The notes under the pieces are model-generated. The model was not told where the DNA came from, ran no database searches, and saw only the letters and a list, made by a program, of their open reading frames with translations. 64,000 nt of DNA from the NCBI GenBank assembly GCA_017503375.1, contig JAFVTF010000025.1, positions 1-64,000 on the forward strand. The letters are read 5' to 3'. Each line of letters begins with the position of its first letter. The stretch's first letter is position 1. Positions 40,281 through 49,011 of the stretch are shown piece after piece. This DNA comes from Lentisphaeria bacterium (lineage in GTDB: Bacteria > Verrucomicrobiota > Lentisphaeria > Victivallales > UBA1829). Made by a program: the position numbers and the translations under genes.

Positions 40281-41629
40281 AAGAATCAATACGTTATCTT
40301 TCCCTGTGCGGACTTCTGGGGTATGGCTATGCTCCTGTCAGCCTGAAAAATGCTCTTTCCGGTGATCTGGATTTTGTGGGAGTCGATGCCGGTTCCACTG
40401 ACCCCGGACCTTATTATCTGGGCAGCGGAAAAGGCTTCGTGAAACGCCTTCAGGTCAAACGGGACCTTGAGTTGATTCTGCCCGTTATCAAAGAGAAAAA
40501 AATTCCTCTCATCATCGGCAGTACCGGCGGTTCCGGTGCGAAACCTCACGTGGAAAGCGTGCTGGAGATCATGGCAGAAATCGCCAAAGAAAAAGGTTTG
40601 CAGTTCAAGACAGCTGTCATTTATTCCGACTTGAGCCGTGACTTTCTGAAGGAAGCTGCTCAGGGACATCTTACCGGATGCGGCGGAGCACCGGATTTCA
40701 ACCCGGACAATGTGGATTTTCTCTGCAATCCGGTGGCGCAATTCGGAACGGAACCTATTATAGCTGCGCTGAAGCAGGATGTTGATGTGATTGTCGCCGG
40801 AAGATGCTGTGATACAGCTGTTTTTGCTGCTTATCCGATCCTGCACGGTTTCCCTGCCGGGTTGGCTCTTCATGCAGCTAAAATTGCGGAATGCGGTGCT
40901 TTGTGTGCAAGACCTGTCGGTGCCAATGATTCGCTGGTCGTGGAAATGTTTAAGGATCACTTTACAGTGGAACCTCCCAATCCGCAGCGCGCCTGTACTC
41001 CGGATTCTGTGGCGGCTCATTCCCTGTATGAACAGCCCGACCCCAACTGTTTCTATGAACCGGAAGGAAAAATTGATTTGAGCAACTGTACCTTTGAGGC
41101 TCTCAGTGACCGGAAGGTGAAAGTCTCCGGAAGTCGGTTGGTTCCTGCAGAAAAAGTTACCACAAAGCTGGAAGGAACCCGGCTTGCCGGATACCGTTCC
41201 ATCACCATCGCCGGATTACGGGATCCGTCTGCAATCAGACATCTTTCAGAGATTGAATCCGGCGTCCGCAATGCCGTGGCAGAATCCGCCAATTTTGTGA
41301 AAGAGAATGAATATTCTCTGCGTTTCCTGCGATACGGCCTTGATGCTGTCATGGGAAAACTGGAATCTTCCGATTATCCTTTGCCGCAGGAGGTCGGTCT
41401 GGTGATTGAAGCGATTGCTCCGACACAGGAAAAGGCTGATGCACTGATCGGTCTTGCCCGGTCCAAAGCTTTGCATCAGGGTTTCCCCGACCGGAAAGCT
41501 ACGGCAGGAAATCTGGCGTTTCCGTTTTCTCCGTCAGATTTTTCCGGTGGAGCAGTTTATGAGTTTGCGCTCTATCACATCACTGATTTGAGTTTGGAAT
41601 TTATGCCGGAAATCAAGGTGATACAATGA
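40277..41629 (+). CDS. AtuA/DUF1446-family protein
   Basis: A 450-residue member of the acyclic-terpene-utilisation AtuA (DUF1446) family. Diagnostic segments are GYGYAPVSLKNAL near the N-terminus, VDAGSTDPGPYYLGSG (about 35-50), IIGSTGGSGAKPHV and IVAGRCCDTAVFAAYPI. AtuA proteins have no established reaction; they often occur with a DUF4387 protein that corresponds to the C-terminal part of longer AtuA homologues, as here. The association with a class I hydratase pair and a LysR regulator points to catabolism of an organic acid. The protein is cytosolic. Family certain, activity unknown. Confidence 0.9.
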   Translation: MKESIRYLSLCGLLGYGYAPVSLKNALSGDLDFVGVDAGSTDPGPYYLGSGKGFVKRLQVKRDLELILPVIKEKKIPLIIGSTGGSGAKPHVESVLEIMAEIAKEKGLQFKTAVIYSDLSRDFLKEAAQGHLTGCGGAPDFNPDNVDFLCNPVAQFGTEPIIAALKQDVDVIVAGRCCDTAVFAAYPILHGFPAGLALHAAKIAECGALCARPVGANDSLVVEMFKDHFTVEPPNPQRACTPDSVAAHSLYEQPDPNCFYEPEGKIDLSNCTFEALSDRKVKVSGSRLVPAEKVTTKLEGTRLAGYRSITIAGLRDPSAIRHLSEIESGVRNAVAESANFVKENEYSLRFLRYGLDAVMGKLESSDYPLPQEVGLVIEAIAPTQEKADALIGLARSKALHQGFPDRKATAGNLAFPFSPSDFSGGAVYEFALYHITDLSLEFMPEIKVIQ

Positions 41630-41931
41630 AGTTATATGATTTGGCTATGGTTTGCCGCAGTAAAAATGCAGGTCCTTTTCAGGTTACGATTGATTTGATG
41701 TTTGATTCTGCTGAACGTTATCAGACAGTTTTGAATTCACCCGCTTTCACGGTTGAGACAATCGGTAATCTTTATCAGACGGATCCGGAAAAAGTGGCAA
41801 TCAAACCCTTTGAACGGATTTTGACAATCAAAGTTGTTCTGGCGCGAAGCTGTTCTTCCGGTTCTCCATTGGATTCGGATGTTTATGGAAGTCAACAGCA
41901 TTTCCCGCTGGGAAACCTGGAGATTGAATAA
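41626..41931 (+). CDS. DUF4387 protein, AtuA partner
   Basis: A 101-residue protein with the DUF4387 pattern: VCRSKNAGPFQVTIDLMF near the N-terminus, a central FTVETIGNLYQ and SGSPLDSDVYGSQQHFPL at the C-terminus. In longer AtuA homologues this forms a C-terminal domain; here it is a separate subunit whose ATG overlaps the AtuA stop. It likely binds the AtuA-like protein. Its stop is followed directly by family B copy B3 and family A copy A5, which may act as the operon's 3' end. Confidence 0.88.
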   Translation: MKLYDLAMVCRSKNAGPFQVTIDLMFDSAERYQTVLNSPAFTVETIGNLYQTDPEKVAIKPFERILTIKVVLARSCSSGSPLDSDVYGSQQHFPLGNLEIE

Positions 41932-41939
41932 AACAAATA

Positions 41940-42102
41940 TTTTAACTTTAAGATGGCATTTCGATTTTTACATCGTAAAAATCGGAATGCCGCAAAAAGG
42001 TTTGAAAAAGGAAGATGGGGTTCGGGGAAGAAGGGAAAAACTTTTGAGGAAAGTTTTTCCCTTCTTCCCCGATCTCAAATCAACCATTATTGGGAACAGA
42101 GC
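41940..42102. repeat. Family B repeat, copy B3 (left end truncated)
   Basis: Keeps both hairpins and the right TIR (ends CCATTATTGGGAACAGAGC), whose 24 bases are the exact inverse of the left TIR of copy B1. Hairpin 1 differs from B1 at two paired positions in a compensatory way (G-C to A-T at the loop end, T-A to C-G in the stem). Confidence 0.85.
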
Positions 42103-42132
42103 GAATTGAAATCAGACTTGGGTCTGTTTCTG

Positions 42133-42255
42133 GAGGCAATTTCAAAAGTCTTCAAAAATGTCTGAAAATTCTTGCCGTGATTTGAAAACGCTCCATTTCC
42201 ATCTCATCAGCAATCTCTTTTCAGCCAAAGTTTACCGGACTTTTGAGATTAGCTC
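42133..42255. repeat. Family A element, copy A5 (internal deletion, TSD TCTG)
   Basis: Has the left TIR GAGGCAATTTCAAAAGTC and a diverged right end (GGACTTTTGAGATTAGCTC) but lacks the central palindrome. Flanked on both sides by TCTG (42129-42132 and 42256-42259), a perfect 4-bp target duplication. Confidence 0.88.
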
Positions 42256-42263
42256 TCTGAACA

Positions 42264-43403
42264 TCACTGAATATCAAAGATAGATGCCCGTTTGATGGAT
42301 GTATCTTTTTCGATAACAAGCCCGCTTGTTTTCTTCTTGTTTTCCAGACGGGCTGTATACCATTCCTTCGTCAGCTTTTTGATTGTCGCAGAAGTTGCAC
42401 TGTCTTTTGCATAAGCCATTGCTTTCTGTCCTTCATTATTTTCAATCATCGGATTTGCGCCGGAATAGACCAACAGCTTTATCATATCAACTCTGCCGAA
42501 AATGCAAGCATACATCAAAGGGGTATAACGCTTATCAATGACATCATTTCTTGCTGCAAGTTTATAAACCCCTTTCACATCAATCTTTTTGACAAATTTA
42601 TAATAGAACGGCTCGTTATAGTTCAGTTCCACCTTTTTGTCAATCAATGCTTTCAGGAGATCAATGCGGTTGTGAGCAATGGCGTAATAAACAGCCAGTC
42701 TTCCAATTTCTTTCATTCTGCGGTCAGCATTGAGGTTCTGCATTTTCGGGAGAAGATACAATGCAGCTTCCACACGGTCAAAGAACAATGCTCTGAGAAA
42801 CGGCGAACCCATAAGTTCTGTGTTTTGTACATCTGCTTTGATACCATTCTTTTCGAGATACTTCAATTGTTCTATTGCTTTCACCGGAGCTGTTGCGGCA
42901 TACGCTGCAAGACCGGCTGTGTTATCGTCAACAGCGTTGATATCGCAGCCTTTCTCCAATAAATATTTCAGCATATCGAAATGACCGAGTCTGGCAGCCT
43001 CCATCGCAGGTGTTTTTCCGTTTCTGCCGCGGACTTTTACGGATGCACCTTTTGAAATCAGCAGGTCCAGAAGTTTTCTGTTGTTGTTGGAAACTGCCGG
43101 GAAAACAGCTGTCTCTCCATCCGGGTCGGCAGCATTGACATCTGCCCCGCGGTCCAGAAGCATTTTGACATGTTCCATTTTATTCAATGCGACAGCTTTG
43201 ACCAATGCAGGTACACCGTATTTATCCTTGAAGTTCGGGTCTCCGCCGCGATCCAGAGTGAGTTTCAATCGGGCAGTTCCGGGATATTCAAGAGCGTAAA
43301 TCAAGCGTCTGTTATTCAGCTCCTGAGCCTTTTTTTCTTCTGTGGAAACACAGCCGGAGAACAGGACTGCCGCCAGCATCGGAAAAAGAATTTTTTTCAT
43401 CAT
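42264..43403 (-). CDS. Ankyrin-repeat lipoprotein
   Basis: A 379-residue protein with a lipoprotein signal (FSGC lipobox, Cys about 17) and a long ankyrin array from about 40 to 360; repeats include GVPALVKAVALNKMEHVKMLLDRGADVNAADPDGETAVFPAV, GKTPAMEAARLGHFDMLKYLLEKGCDINA and YTPLMYACIFGRVDMIKLLVYSGANP in order. It should sit in the periplasm or at the outer membrane as a protein-binding scaffold. The start at 43403 overlaps the rlmN stop (ATGA) and has AGGAGA 7 bp upstream. It is the last gene of the hldD operon. Confidence 0.9.
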   Translation of the reverse strand: MMKKILFPMLAAVLFSGCVSTEEKKAQELNNRRLIYALEYPGTARLKLTLDRGGDPNFKDKYGVPALVKAVALNKMEHVKMLLDRGADVNAADPDGETAVFPAVSNNNRKLLDLLISKGASVKVRGRNGKTPAMEAARLGHFDMLKYLLEKGCDINAVDDNTAGLAAYAATAPVKAIEQLKYLEKNGIKADVQNTELMGSPFLRALFFDRVEAALYLLPKMQNLNADRRMKEIGRLAVYYAIAHNRIDLLKALIDKKVELNYNEPFYYKFVKKIDVKGVYKLAARNDVIDKRYTPLMYACIFGRVDMIKLLVYSGANPMIENNEGQKAMAYAKDSATSATIKKLTKEWYTARLENKKKTSGLVIEKDTSIKRASIFDIQ

Positions 43404-44452
43404 GATAATTTCTCCTGTTGTTTTTTTCTTGCCGAAGCGCGCAGCTGACCGCAAGCACCGGTGGTTTCAGAACCTTTTTCCACTCTGACAGTTACTTGAA
43501 CACCGACCGTTTTCAGGCGGTTTTCAAAACGTTTGATAACCTCGGGGGCAGGGCGGGTGAATGCTCCGTTTGCTTTATTGTATGGAATAAGGTTGACTTT
43601 TGCATGAGCTTCCTTTGCAATTTCGCCAAGTTTTGCAGCCTGTTCCACAGAATCATTGATATTTTCCAGCATGACATATTCAAAAGTCAGCATCCGTGTG
43701 GTTGCTGCCCGATGCAATGCACAAGCCTGAAGAATTTCCTTGATATCTCTGCGGAAGCGGGTGGGAATCAGCAGAGATCTGGTTTTATCATCCGGCGCAT
43801 GAAGCGAAACTGCCAGATTCCACTGTCTGCCGTGTTTTGCAAGCTGTTTGATTCCGGGAGTCCAGCCGCTGGTTGAGATTGTAACTCTTCTTGCCGCAAG
43901 AGCGATCCGGTCCGGATCACAAATCCGTTCCAATGCCGCAATCAGATTATCGCAGTTGAGAAGAGGTTCTCCGATTCCCATAATGACGACATTATCGGGG
44001 AGTCTGCCCAACTCTTCACATGCGGCAAAAAACTGTTCCACGATTTCACCATCTTCCAGATTGCGGACGAAACCGGAGGCACCGCTTGCACAGAATGCAC
44101 AATGTACCGGACATCCGACCTGAGTACTGAGACAGAATGTAAACCGTTTATCTTCCGCCGGAATGATTGCACATTCAATGGTTTCTCCGTCGGAAAGTTT
44201 CAGCAGAAGCTTTCTCAATCCATCCGGAGCAGAGAAGACCTGTTCTGTGACCACCTCATTGCAGCGGAAATTTTCTGCCAGTTTTTCCCGCAGATCTTTG
44301 GGAATGTTCTTCATATTTTCCAATTTGGAAGTGAGCTGTTTTGAGAGCCAGTTTTCAATCTGTCCGGCACGGTAAGAGGGAATTCCTGATTTTTTCGCAA
44401 ATTGTTCCAGCTCTTTCTCTGTTGCCATACAGAGCCAGGGTTTGTTATTCAT
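43400..44452 (-). CDS. rlmN: 23S rRNA/tRNA adenine-C2 methyltransferase (radical SAM)
   Basis: A 350-residue radical-SAM enzyme that methylates C2 of A2503 in 23S rRNA and A37 in some tRNAs. The SAM-binding cluster motif CPVHCAFC (CxxxCxxC, about 113-120) and the second essential Cys in TTGACGQLR (about 337) are both present, as are GIGEPLLN and STSGWTPGI. The family usually has GMGEP; here it is GIGEP. It overlaps the glycosyltransferase gene by 8 bp and the ankyrin gene by 4 bp. A role in translation within an envelope operon is odd but the overlaps are clear. Confidence 0.95.
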   Translation of the reverse strand: MNNKPWLCMATEKELEQFAKKSGIPSYRAGQIENWLSKQLTSKLENMKNIPKDLREKLAENFRCNEVVTEQVFSAPDGLRKLLLKLSDGETIECAIIPAEDKRFTFCLSTQVGCPVHCAFCASGASGFVRNLEDGEIVEQFFAACEELGRLPDNVVIMGIGEPLLNCDNLIAALERICDPDRIALAARRVTISTSGWTPGIKQLAKHGRQWNLAVSLHAPDDKTRSLLIPTRFRRDIKEILQACALHRAATTRMLTFEYVMLENINDSVEQAAKLGEIAKEAHAKVNLIPYNKANGAFTRPAPEVIKRFENRLKTVGVQVTVRVEKGSETTGACGQLRASARKKQQEKLS

Positions 44453-46073
44453 AATCTTCCTCCGTTTTCAATTTTCCTCGCCATAATTCAATATGTCTGT
44501 TTTTGTGAGATGTATAATAAAGCCGTTTCCATATCCGGTCCGGAGCTGAGGGAACAACAGCAGAGAAGACATACACCACAGCTTTCCCTGCCGGCAGTTC
44601 AGCTGCAGAACCGATTGTTTTCAGCTTGATATCGAAATAATGCATTTCGCTGTAAAGGGGCGGAATGTCATACATTCTGTAAACAACTTCCGGCAAAGGC
44701 TTTTCCGGAATTGCTTTCCGGAATGTCGTGCCGACAAATTCTTTTTGTTTATTCAAATTCTGATAGGGAATAATGACTCCCCTGTATGGCAGAATCAAGG
44801 CTCCGGATAAAACCGTAACGGTCAGCCAGACTCTTGCACCGGAAAGACTCATGAAAAATGCTGCTGCAGCCAGCACGCACCCCGCCGCAGAACAGAAAAT
44901 TCCCAGATTCCGGAACGGAGAACTTTCCATACTCTGCAGGTGCGCTGTTATCCATTCCAACTGATATTCTCCGGGAATAATCAGATAACACAGCGCAGCG
45001 GCACAGCTGATACAAAGGATGATTGATAAGATTTCAAACAGTCTCAACAGTTTCCAGCCATATCTGCGGACCACGATCCAGTAGTTCAATCCAACGAGAA
45101 GCGCCAGCGGCGGAAGCATGAAAAAGATATCTCTGCTCTGAGTCTCCGGAGAAAGCCAGAGAACAACAAAAGAACCGAGAAAAACGGTTCTCAAATATCT
45201 GGATAACAATGGACTTTCATCCAGCGGGAGGATTGCCGGACAGAACGGAGCCCATACAAAGAGTGTCCACGGCATAAAACGGATTGCCGCATCAAAGGGA
45301 AAGGTCAATATGTGAGAGAAGTATTTTCCGATTCCGGGTATAAACACAACCGTCCGTTCCCATGCAGGAGCTTCTGCTGCTGTCCAGCGGGGTATTCCCC
45401 ATAACAGAAAATAAAAAATCAGAATGGCAACCCCTGCAAGAAACGCTTTTCCTCTGGGTTTTGTCCAAACCATCAGCGGACGGCGATGGAACAGCATTGG
45501 AAATATAATCAGCCAGAGTCCTTTGAACCCTATCGTGTAAAAGGTCAATCCGGCAATAAAAAAGGTCAGAATCCAGGTCAATTTCCATTGGTTGCGCCAG
45601 ATCCCCATGGTATACCACACGATCCATGAAGAAAAAACGCCCAGCGTGCCAAGCAAAACCGGATTGCCGTCTGAAAATTTTTCAATGGTCAGAAAGTTGA
45701 TTGTCAATGCCGCAACGCTGACAATTCCTGCAGTCAGATCTTTAGCTCTCCACGCAATCAGAAAAATAATTCCGGCAATCAGGTAAAGACAAACACAGGG
45801 AATGAGTCTCAATGCAACAATCATCGGAACTCCTGCATTCATCAGCAAGCGGATCAAGTATGGATAAAAGGGATAGCCTCCGTATCCGACATCACCCTGT
45901 ATTTTCATGAGCGGCAGAGAGTGATCCATTTCTCTTGCAGCTGCAAGATATAACCCTTCATCGGAGAACAGTTCCTGCATATTCAAAAAGGCAGGTGCAA
46001 ACAAAATTGCCAGTAACAATACGGCAAGAATGATACAGGTCTTGTTATAAGATTTCTTTTCTTCATATATCAT
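44445..46073 (-). CDS. GT39/ArnT-like polytopic glycosyltransferase
   Basis: A 542-residue membrane protein with about ten to twelve helices, of the dolichyl/undecaprenyl-phosphate-sugar-dependent type (PMT/ArnT-like). The family's catalytic acidic motif after helix 1 is FSDEGLYLAAAREM (about 36-49, Asp-Glu). The C-terminal soluble part (about 455-542) would be periplasmic. It probably transfers a sugar from an undecaprenyl carrier onto lipid A, a glycan or protein; with hldD upstream a lipopolysaccharide role is most likely. It overlaps the chagasin-like gene by 4 bp. Confidence 0.85.
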   Translation of the reverse strand: MIYEEKKSYNKTCIILAVLLLAILFAPAFLNMQELFSDEGLYLAAAREMDHSLPLMKIQGDVGYGGYPFYPYLIRLLMNAGVPMIVALRLIPCVCLYLIAGIIFLIAWRAKDLTAGIVSVAALTINFLTIEKFSDGNPVLLGTLGVFSSWIVWYTMGIWRNQWKLTWILTFFIAGLTFYTIGFKGLWLIIFPMLFHRRPLMVWTKPRGKAFLAGVAILIFYFLLWGIPRWTAAEAPAWERTVVFIPGIGKYFSHILTFPFDAAIRFMPWTLFVWAPFCPAILPLDESPLLSRYLRTVFLGSFVVLWLSPETQSRDIFFMLPPLALLVGLNYWIVVRRYGWKLLRLFEILSIILCISCAAALCYLIIPGEYQLEWITAHLQSMESSPFRNLGIFCSAAGCVLAAAAFFMSLSGARVWLTVTVLSGALILPYRGVIIPYQNLNKQKEFVGTTFRKAIPEKPLPEVVYRMYDIPPLYSEMHYFDIKLKTIGSAAELPAGKAVVYVFSAVVPSAPDRIWKRLYYTSHKNRHIELWRGKLKTEEDYE

Positions 46074-46570
46074 TTATATGAACCTTCCATCAATGCAGGG
46101 GCAACTCTTCCTTTGGAATCAACCCTTTTCAGTGGTTCTTTGCTTCGATCCAACCTGTCCAGAAATGAGGTTTCCGGTTTGATGACAATCCGCAGCTGAA
46201 ATGTTGAAACCGGCAATTTCTTTTCCCATGGACGTTTATAACTCAGCCGGATTCCTGTTTCTCCGGAACCGACAGCTTTATAGATGAACTCCATGAGCCC
46301 CGGCGCACCGGAGAGATTTTTTCCCTGTGCTGTATTGAGAAATTGTTTGGAGACAAGACGGATCACATCAGAATCAGGTCTGCCATCCTCTGCCCAGAAA
46401 TATCCGGTGGAGGGATTGCTCTCAAGAACAATACGCACCGTATCTCCGGTTTTGAGATTCAGAGTATTTCCCGCATCTCTTATTGTGAGATCATACGAGA
46501 AATCTCTGCCGGTTCTGCATCCGGCAGTAAAAAGCAAAAGAATAATCAGGATGGAACAGATCCGGATCAT
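46070..46570 (-). CDS. Chagasin-family (I42) cysteine-peptidase inhibitor, lipoprotein
   Basis: A 166-residue protein with a lipobox (FTAGC, Cys18) and one chagasin domain. The three inhibitory loops of the I42 family are present: NPSTGYFW (52-59, consensus NPTTGY), a GAPG loop (88-91, at the place of GxGG) and RPWE (113-116). Chagasins block papain-like cysteine peptidases, so this anchored protein could protect the envelope from host or its own C1-type peptidases. It lies between hldD and a glycosyltransferase with 4-bp overlaps on both sides. A basic tail of about 30 residues follows the domain. Confidence 0.85.
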   Translation of the reverse strand: MIRICSILIILLLFTAGCRTGRDFSYDLTIRDAGNTLNLKTGDTVRIVLESNPSTGYFWAEDGRPDSDVIRLVSKQFLNTAQGKNLSGAPGLMEFIYKAVGSGETGIRLSYKRPWEKKLPVSTFQLRIVIKPETSFLDRLDRSKEPLKRVDSKGRVAPALMEGSYK

Positions 46571-47553
46571 TGTAAATCTCCATATTTTTCCAAACCGGCA
46601 TTCAGAACAGTCACATAATCCGCAGCAGCCTGTTCCAGTGATCTTGCTTTGATCCCCGTTCCGACAGCATCAAATTTCGTCATATCCGCACAGGTATAAT
46701 ACTGATATTTCGGACGCAGGCTTTCCGGCATTTCGATATATTCGATCTGAACAGGTTTGCCCATTGCCTTGAAAACTGCTGTTGCCAAGGCGTTCCAGGT
46801 TTCCGCTCTGCCGCTGCCGATATTGTAGATCCCGACAGCTTTCTTTTCCAAAAGTCCCAGCACCATATTTGCAGCATCTTCCACATAAATGAAATCCCGC
46901 TGCTGTCCGCCGTCGGAATATTCCGGCTTATATGACTTGAAAAGACAAACCTTTCCGGTTTCCCGGATTTGTTCAAAGGAACGGATCACCATGCTCCGCA
47001 TATTGTTTTTGTGTTTTTCGTAAGGTCCGAACACATTGGTGAACTTCACTCCGGTGATCCTGCTCAAATAACCGTTCCGTTTCGCCCAAAGATCAAAAAG
47101 CTGTTTGGAATAGCCGTACATGTTCAGCGGACGGAGCTCTTCAATGGCAGATTCATCATCTTTGTACCCGCATTCGCCGCCGCCATAAGTTGCAGCACTG
47201 GAGGCATACAGGAACTGTATGCCGTTCTTTACGCAGAATTCAGCCATCTCTTTGGTGTAGTTGTAATTGTTGTCAATGTGATAGGATGCATCGGTTTCAG
47301 TTGTGGAGGAACAAGCACCCATGTGGATCATGACATCGGCAGATACGGCATCATCTTTGACGGCTTTCCGGAATTCTTCCCGTTCCATGTAATCTGCGAA
47401 TTGAGATTCCCGGAGATTTTTCCATTTTTCAGAGGTGGAAAGATGATCGACTGTGAGGATATCGGAAATTCCTCTGCGGTTCAATTCTCTGACGATTGCG
47501 CCTCCGATCAAACCTGCGGCACCTGTGACGATATATTGATAATGATTTTTCAT
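46567..47553 (-). CDS. hldD: ADP-L-glycero-D-manno-heptose 6-epimerase
   Basis: A 328-residue short-chain dehydrogenase-type epimerase that makes ADP-L-glycero-D-manno-heptose for the lipopolysaccharide inner core. The nucleotide site is TGAAGLIGG, the family-specific block MGACSSTTETD (about 76-86), the catalytic Ser in YASSAATYG and Tyr-Lys in YGYSK. This indicates a Gram-negative, LPS-bearing cell. It is the first gene of an overlapping operon with the chagasin-like protein, GT39-like transferase, rlmN and the ankyrin lipoprotein. A promoter lies about 40 bp upstream. Confidence 0.95.
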   Translation of the reverse strand: MKNHYQYIVTGAAGLIGGAIVRELNRRGISDILTVDHLSTSEKWKNLRESQFADYMEREEFRKAVKDDAVSADVMIHMGACSSTTETDASYHIDNNYNYTKEMAEFCVKNGIQFLYASSAATYGGGECGYKDDESAIEELRPLNMYGYSKQLFDLWAKRNGYLSRITGVKFTNVFGPYEKHKNNMRSMVIRSFEQIRETGKVCLFKSYKPEYSDGGQQRDFIYVEDAANMVLGLLEKKAVGIYNIGSGRAETWNALATAVFKAMGKPVQIEYIEMPESLRPKYQYYTCADMTKFDAVGTGIKARSLEQAAADYVTVLNAGLEKYGDLQ

Positions 47554-47936
47554 GCTTTTACTCCGTAAAAAAGGTTATTTTTCAACATGGGGTACAATAG
47601 CATGATTTTGCTGATTTTTCAACCGGTTTTTTAAAGTTTTTGAGAAAAGTTCAGCGATATCCCCGGCGAAGCCGATGGGCGGAGATGTCTCTCCAAAGGA
47701 CTGACCGGGGAGGTACGGAGTGTACTGAGAGAACAGAGTGTACGGAGTTTGTGCCGGGGGGGACGATGACCTGCCTGGCGAAAAAGACTTTGCCCGCATT
47801 TTTTTGCAAAGCGGTCAATCATTCACGAAAAAGCCACCGTACACTCGGTACACTCTGTTCACTCCGTTCCAAAAGCTTTCTTTGTATGCTCCCGGCATTC
47901 TTCGTGTTTCCGGACCCGGGAGGGACAGCGGCCGGA
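47554..47936. other. Intergenic region hldD - ruvB with GTGTAC repeats
   Basis: 383 bp. It contains the hldD promoter (47594-47622) and a set of GTGTAC-type words arranged as an imperfect inverted repeat (47713-47747 and 47838-47870). Reading frames here look non-coding. Confidence 0.55.
47594..47622 (-). promoter_or_regulatory. Predicted hldD-operon promoter
   Basis: Minus strand TTGAAA (47622-47617), 17-bp spacer, TATTGT (47599-47594). Confidence 0.5.
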
Positions 47937-48986
47937 TTAAAACAAATCCGGCTGGGAATCTTTCTTTTTCCCCCGTTTCAAACCTTCAATAGGCTTTGTC
48001 AAACCGAGGATTGCCCATGCTTTGTCAGCAGCAACACGTCCTTGGGGTGTCCGGAGCAAGTAACCTTCCTGAATCAAATAGGGTTCGTAAACATCTTCAA
48101 TGGTATCAGCTTCTTCGCCGACAGCCACCGCCAGAGAATTGATCCCGACAGGACCTCCCCGGAATTTCATCGTAATGGTTTCCAGAATCCGTTTGTCCAT
48201 CTCATCCAGACCGGAATCGTCGATATCCAGCATGGTCAATGCTTCCGATGCCACCTCTTTTGTGATGGCTCCGGCGTGGCGTACCTGTGCGAAATCCCGT
48301 GTCCAGCGCAGAAGATTGTTGGCAATACGGGGAGTCCCGCGGCTGCGGGCGGCGATTTCCAAAGCCCCTTCCGGTTCGATTTCCGTATCAAGAATTCCGG
48401 CGGAACGCTGAACGATCGCCTGAAGATCTTCTGCTGCATAGTAATCGAGTCTTAGAGCGAGTTCAAAACGTGACCGCAGCGGAGAGGAAAGCAAACCCTG
48501 TCTGGTTGTAGCACCGACAAGTGTGAATTTCGGGATGTTCAGCCGGACGGAACGGGCACCGGGGCCCTGGTCGATCATGATATCAATGAAGAAATCTTCC
48601 ATTGCGCTGTAAAGATATTCTTCGACTGTGATATTCAGACGGTGGATTTCATCGATAAAAAGGATGTCGCCTTCTTCGAGGGAAGTGAGCAATCCGGCGA
48701 GATCTCCGGGTTTTTCGATGACTGGGCCGCTGGTTGTTTTGATATTCGCCCCTTTTTCTTTTGCGATGATGTAAGCAAGAGTGGTTTTTCCCAATCCCGG
48801 AGGTCCGCTGAGAAGCAGATGTCCGAGAGGTTCTCCGCGCCGTTTTGCGGCTTCTACATAGATTTCCAGACGGTCTTTTGTCTTTTTCTGTCCGGGAAAA
48901 GACTGAAAAGACTGCGGTCTCAAGGTTTCTTCCGCCTCAAAATCGCGTTTATTCATAGTAGAAGTTAAAAATCTTTCATTAGGCAT
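47937..48986 (-). CDS. ruvB: Holliday junction branch-migration helicase RuvB
   Basis: A 349-residue AAA+ motor that, with RuvA, drives branch migration during recombinational repair. It begins with [12 protein letters not shown]; Walker A is GPPGLGKTT (about 60-68), Walker [10 protein letters not shown] (about 108-116), sensor 1 [18 protein letters not shown], the arginine finger region RGTPRIAN, and the C-terminal winged helix has [16 protein letters not shown]. ruvA and ruvC are not adjacent. An in-frame ATG ten codons in is a possible alternative start. It is divergent from tkt. Confidence 0.96.
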   Translation of the reverse strand: MPNERFLTSTMNKRDFEAEETLRPQSFQSFPGQKKTKDRLEIYVEAAKRRGEPLGHLLLSGPPGLGKTTLAYIIAKEKGANIKTTSGPVIEKPGDLAGLLTSLEEGDILFIDEIHRLNITVEEYLYSAMEDFFIDIMIDQGPGARSVRLNIPKFTLVGATTRQGLLSSPLRSRFELALRLDYYAAEDLQAIVQRSAGILDTEIEPEGALEIAARSRGTPRIANNLLRWTRDFAQVRHAGAITKEVASEALTMLDIDDSGLDEMDKRILETITMKFRGGPVGINSLAVAVGEEADTIEDVYEPYLIQEGYLLRTPQGRVAADKAWAILGLTKPIEGLKRGKKKDSQPDLF

Positions 48987-49011
48987 TTTGCATTTTCCAC
49001 AGTTTGGTGTT

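Larger units (their letters stand above)
41932..42263. other. Intergenic region filled by two repeats
   Basis: 332 bp between convergent operons, almost entirely made of family B copy B3 (41940-42102) followed after 30 bp by family A copy A5 (42133-42255). No gene or simple terminator seen. Confidence 0.75.

Noticed and set aside
11585-42260. CRISPR array as explanation of the recurring repeats
   Set aside because: Copies are far apart, flanked by different genes, carry terminal inverted repeats and 4-bp duplications, and there are no regular spacers or cas genes.
47640-48455. Plus-strand frame across the hldD-ruvB gap and ruvB 3' end
   Set aside because: Overlaps ruvB antisense and runs through low-complexity repeat words; no domain or start signal.
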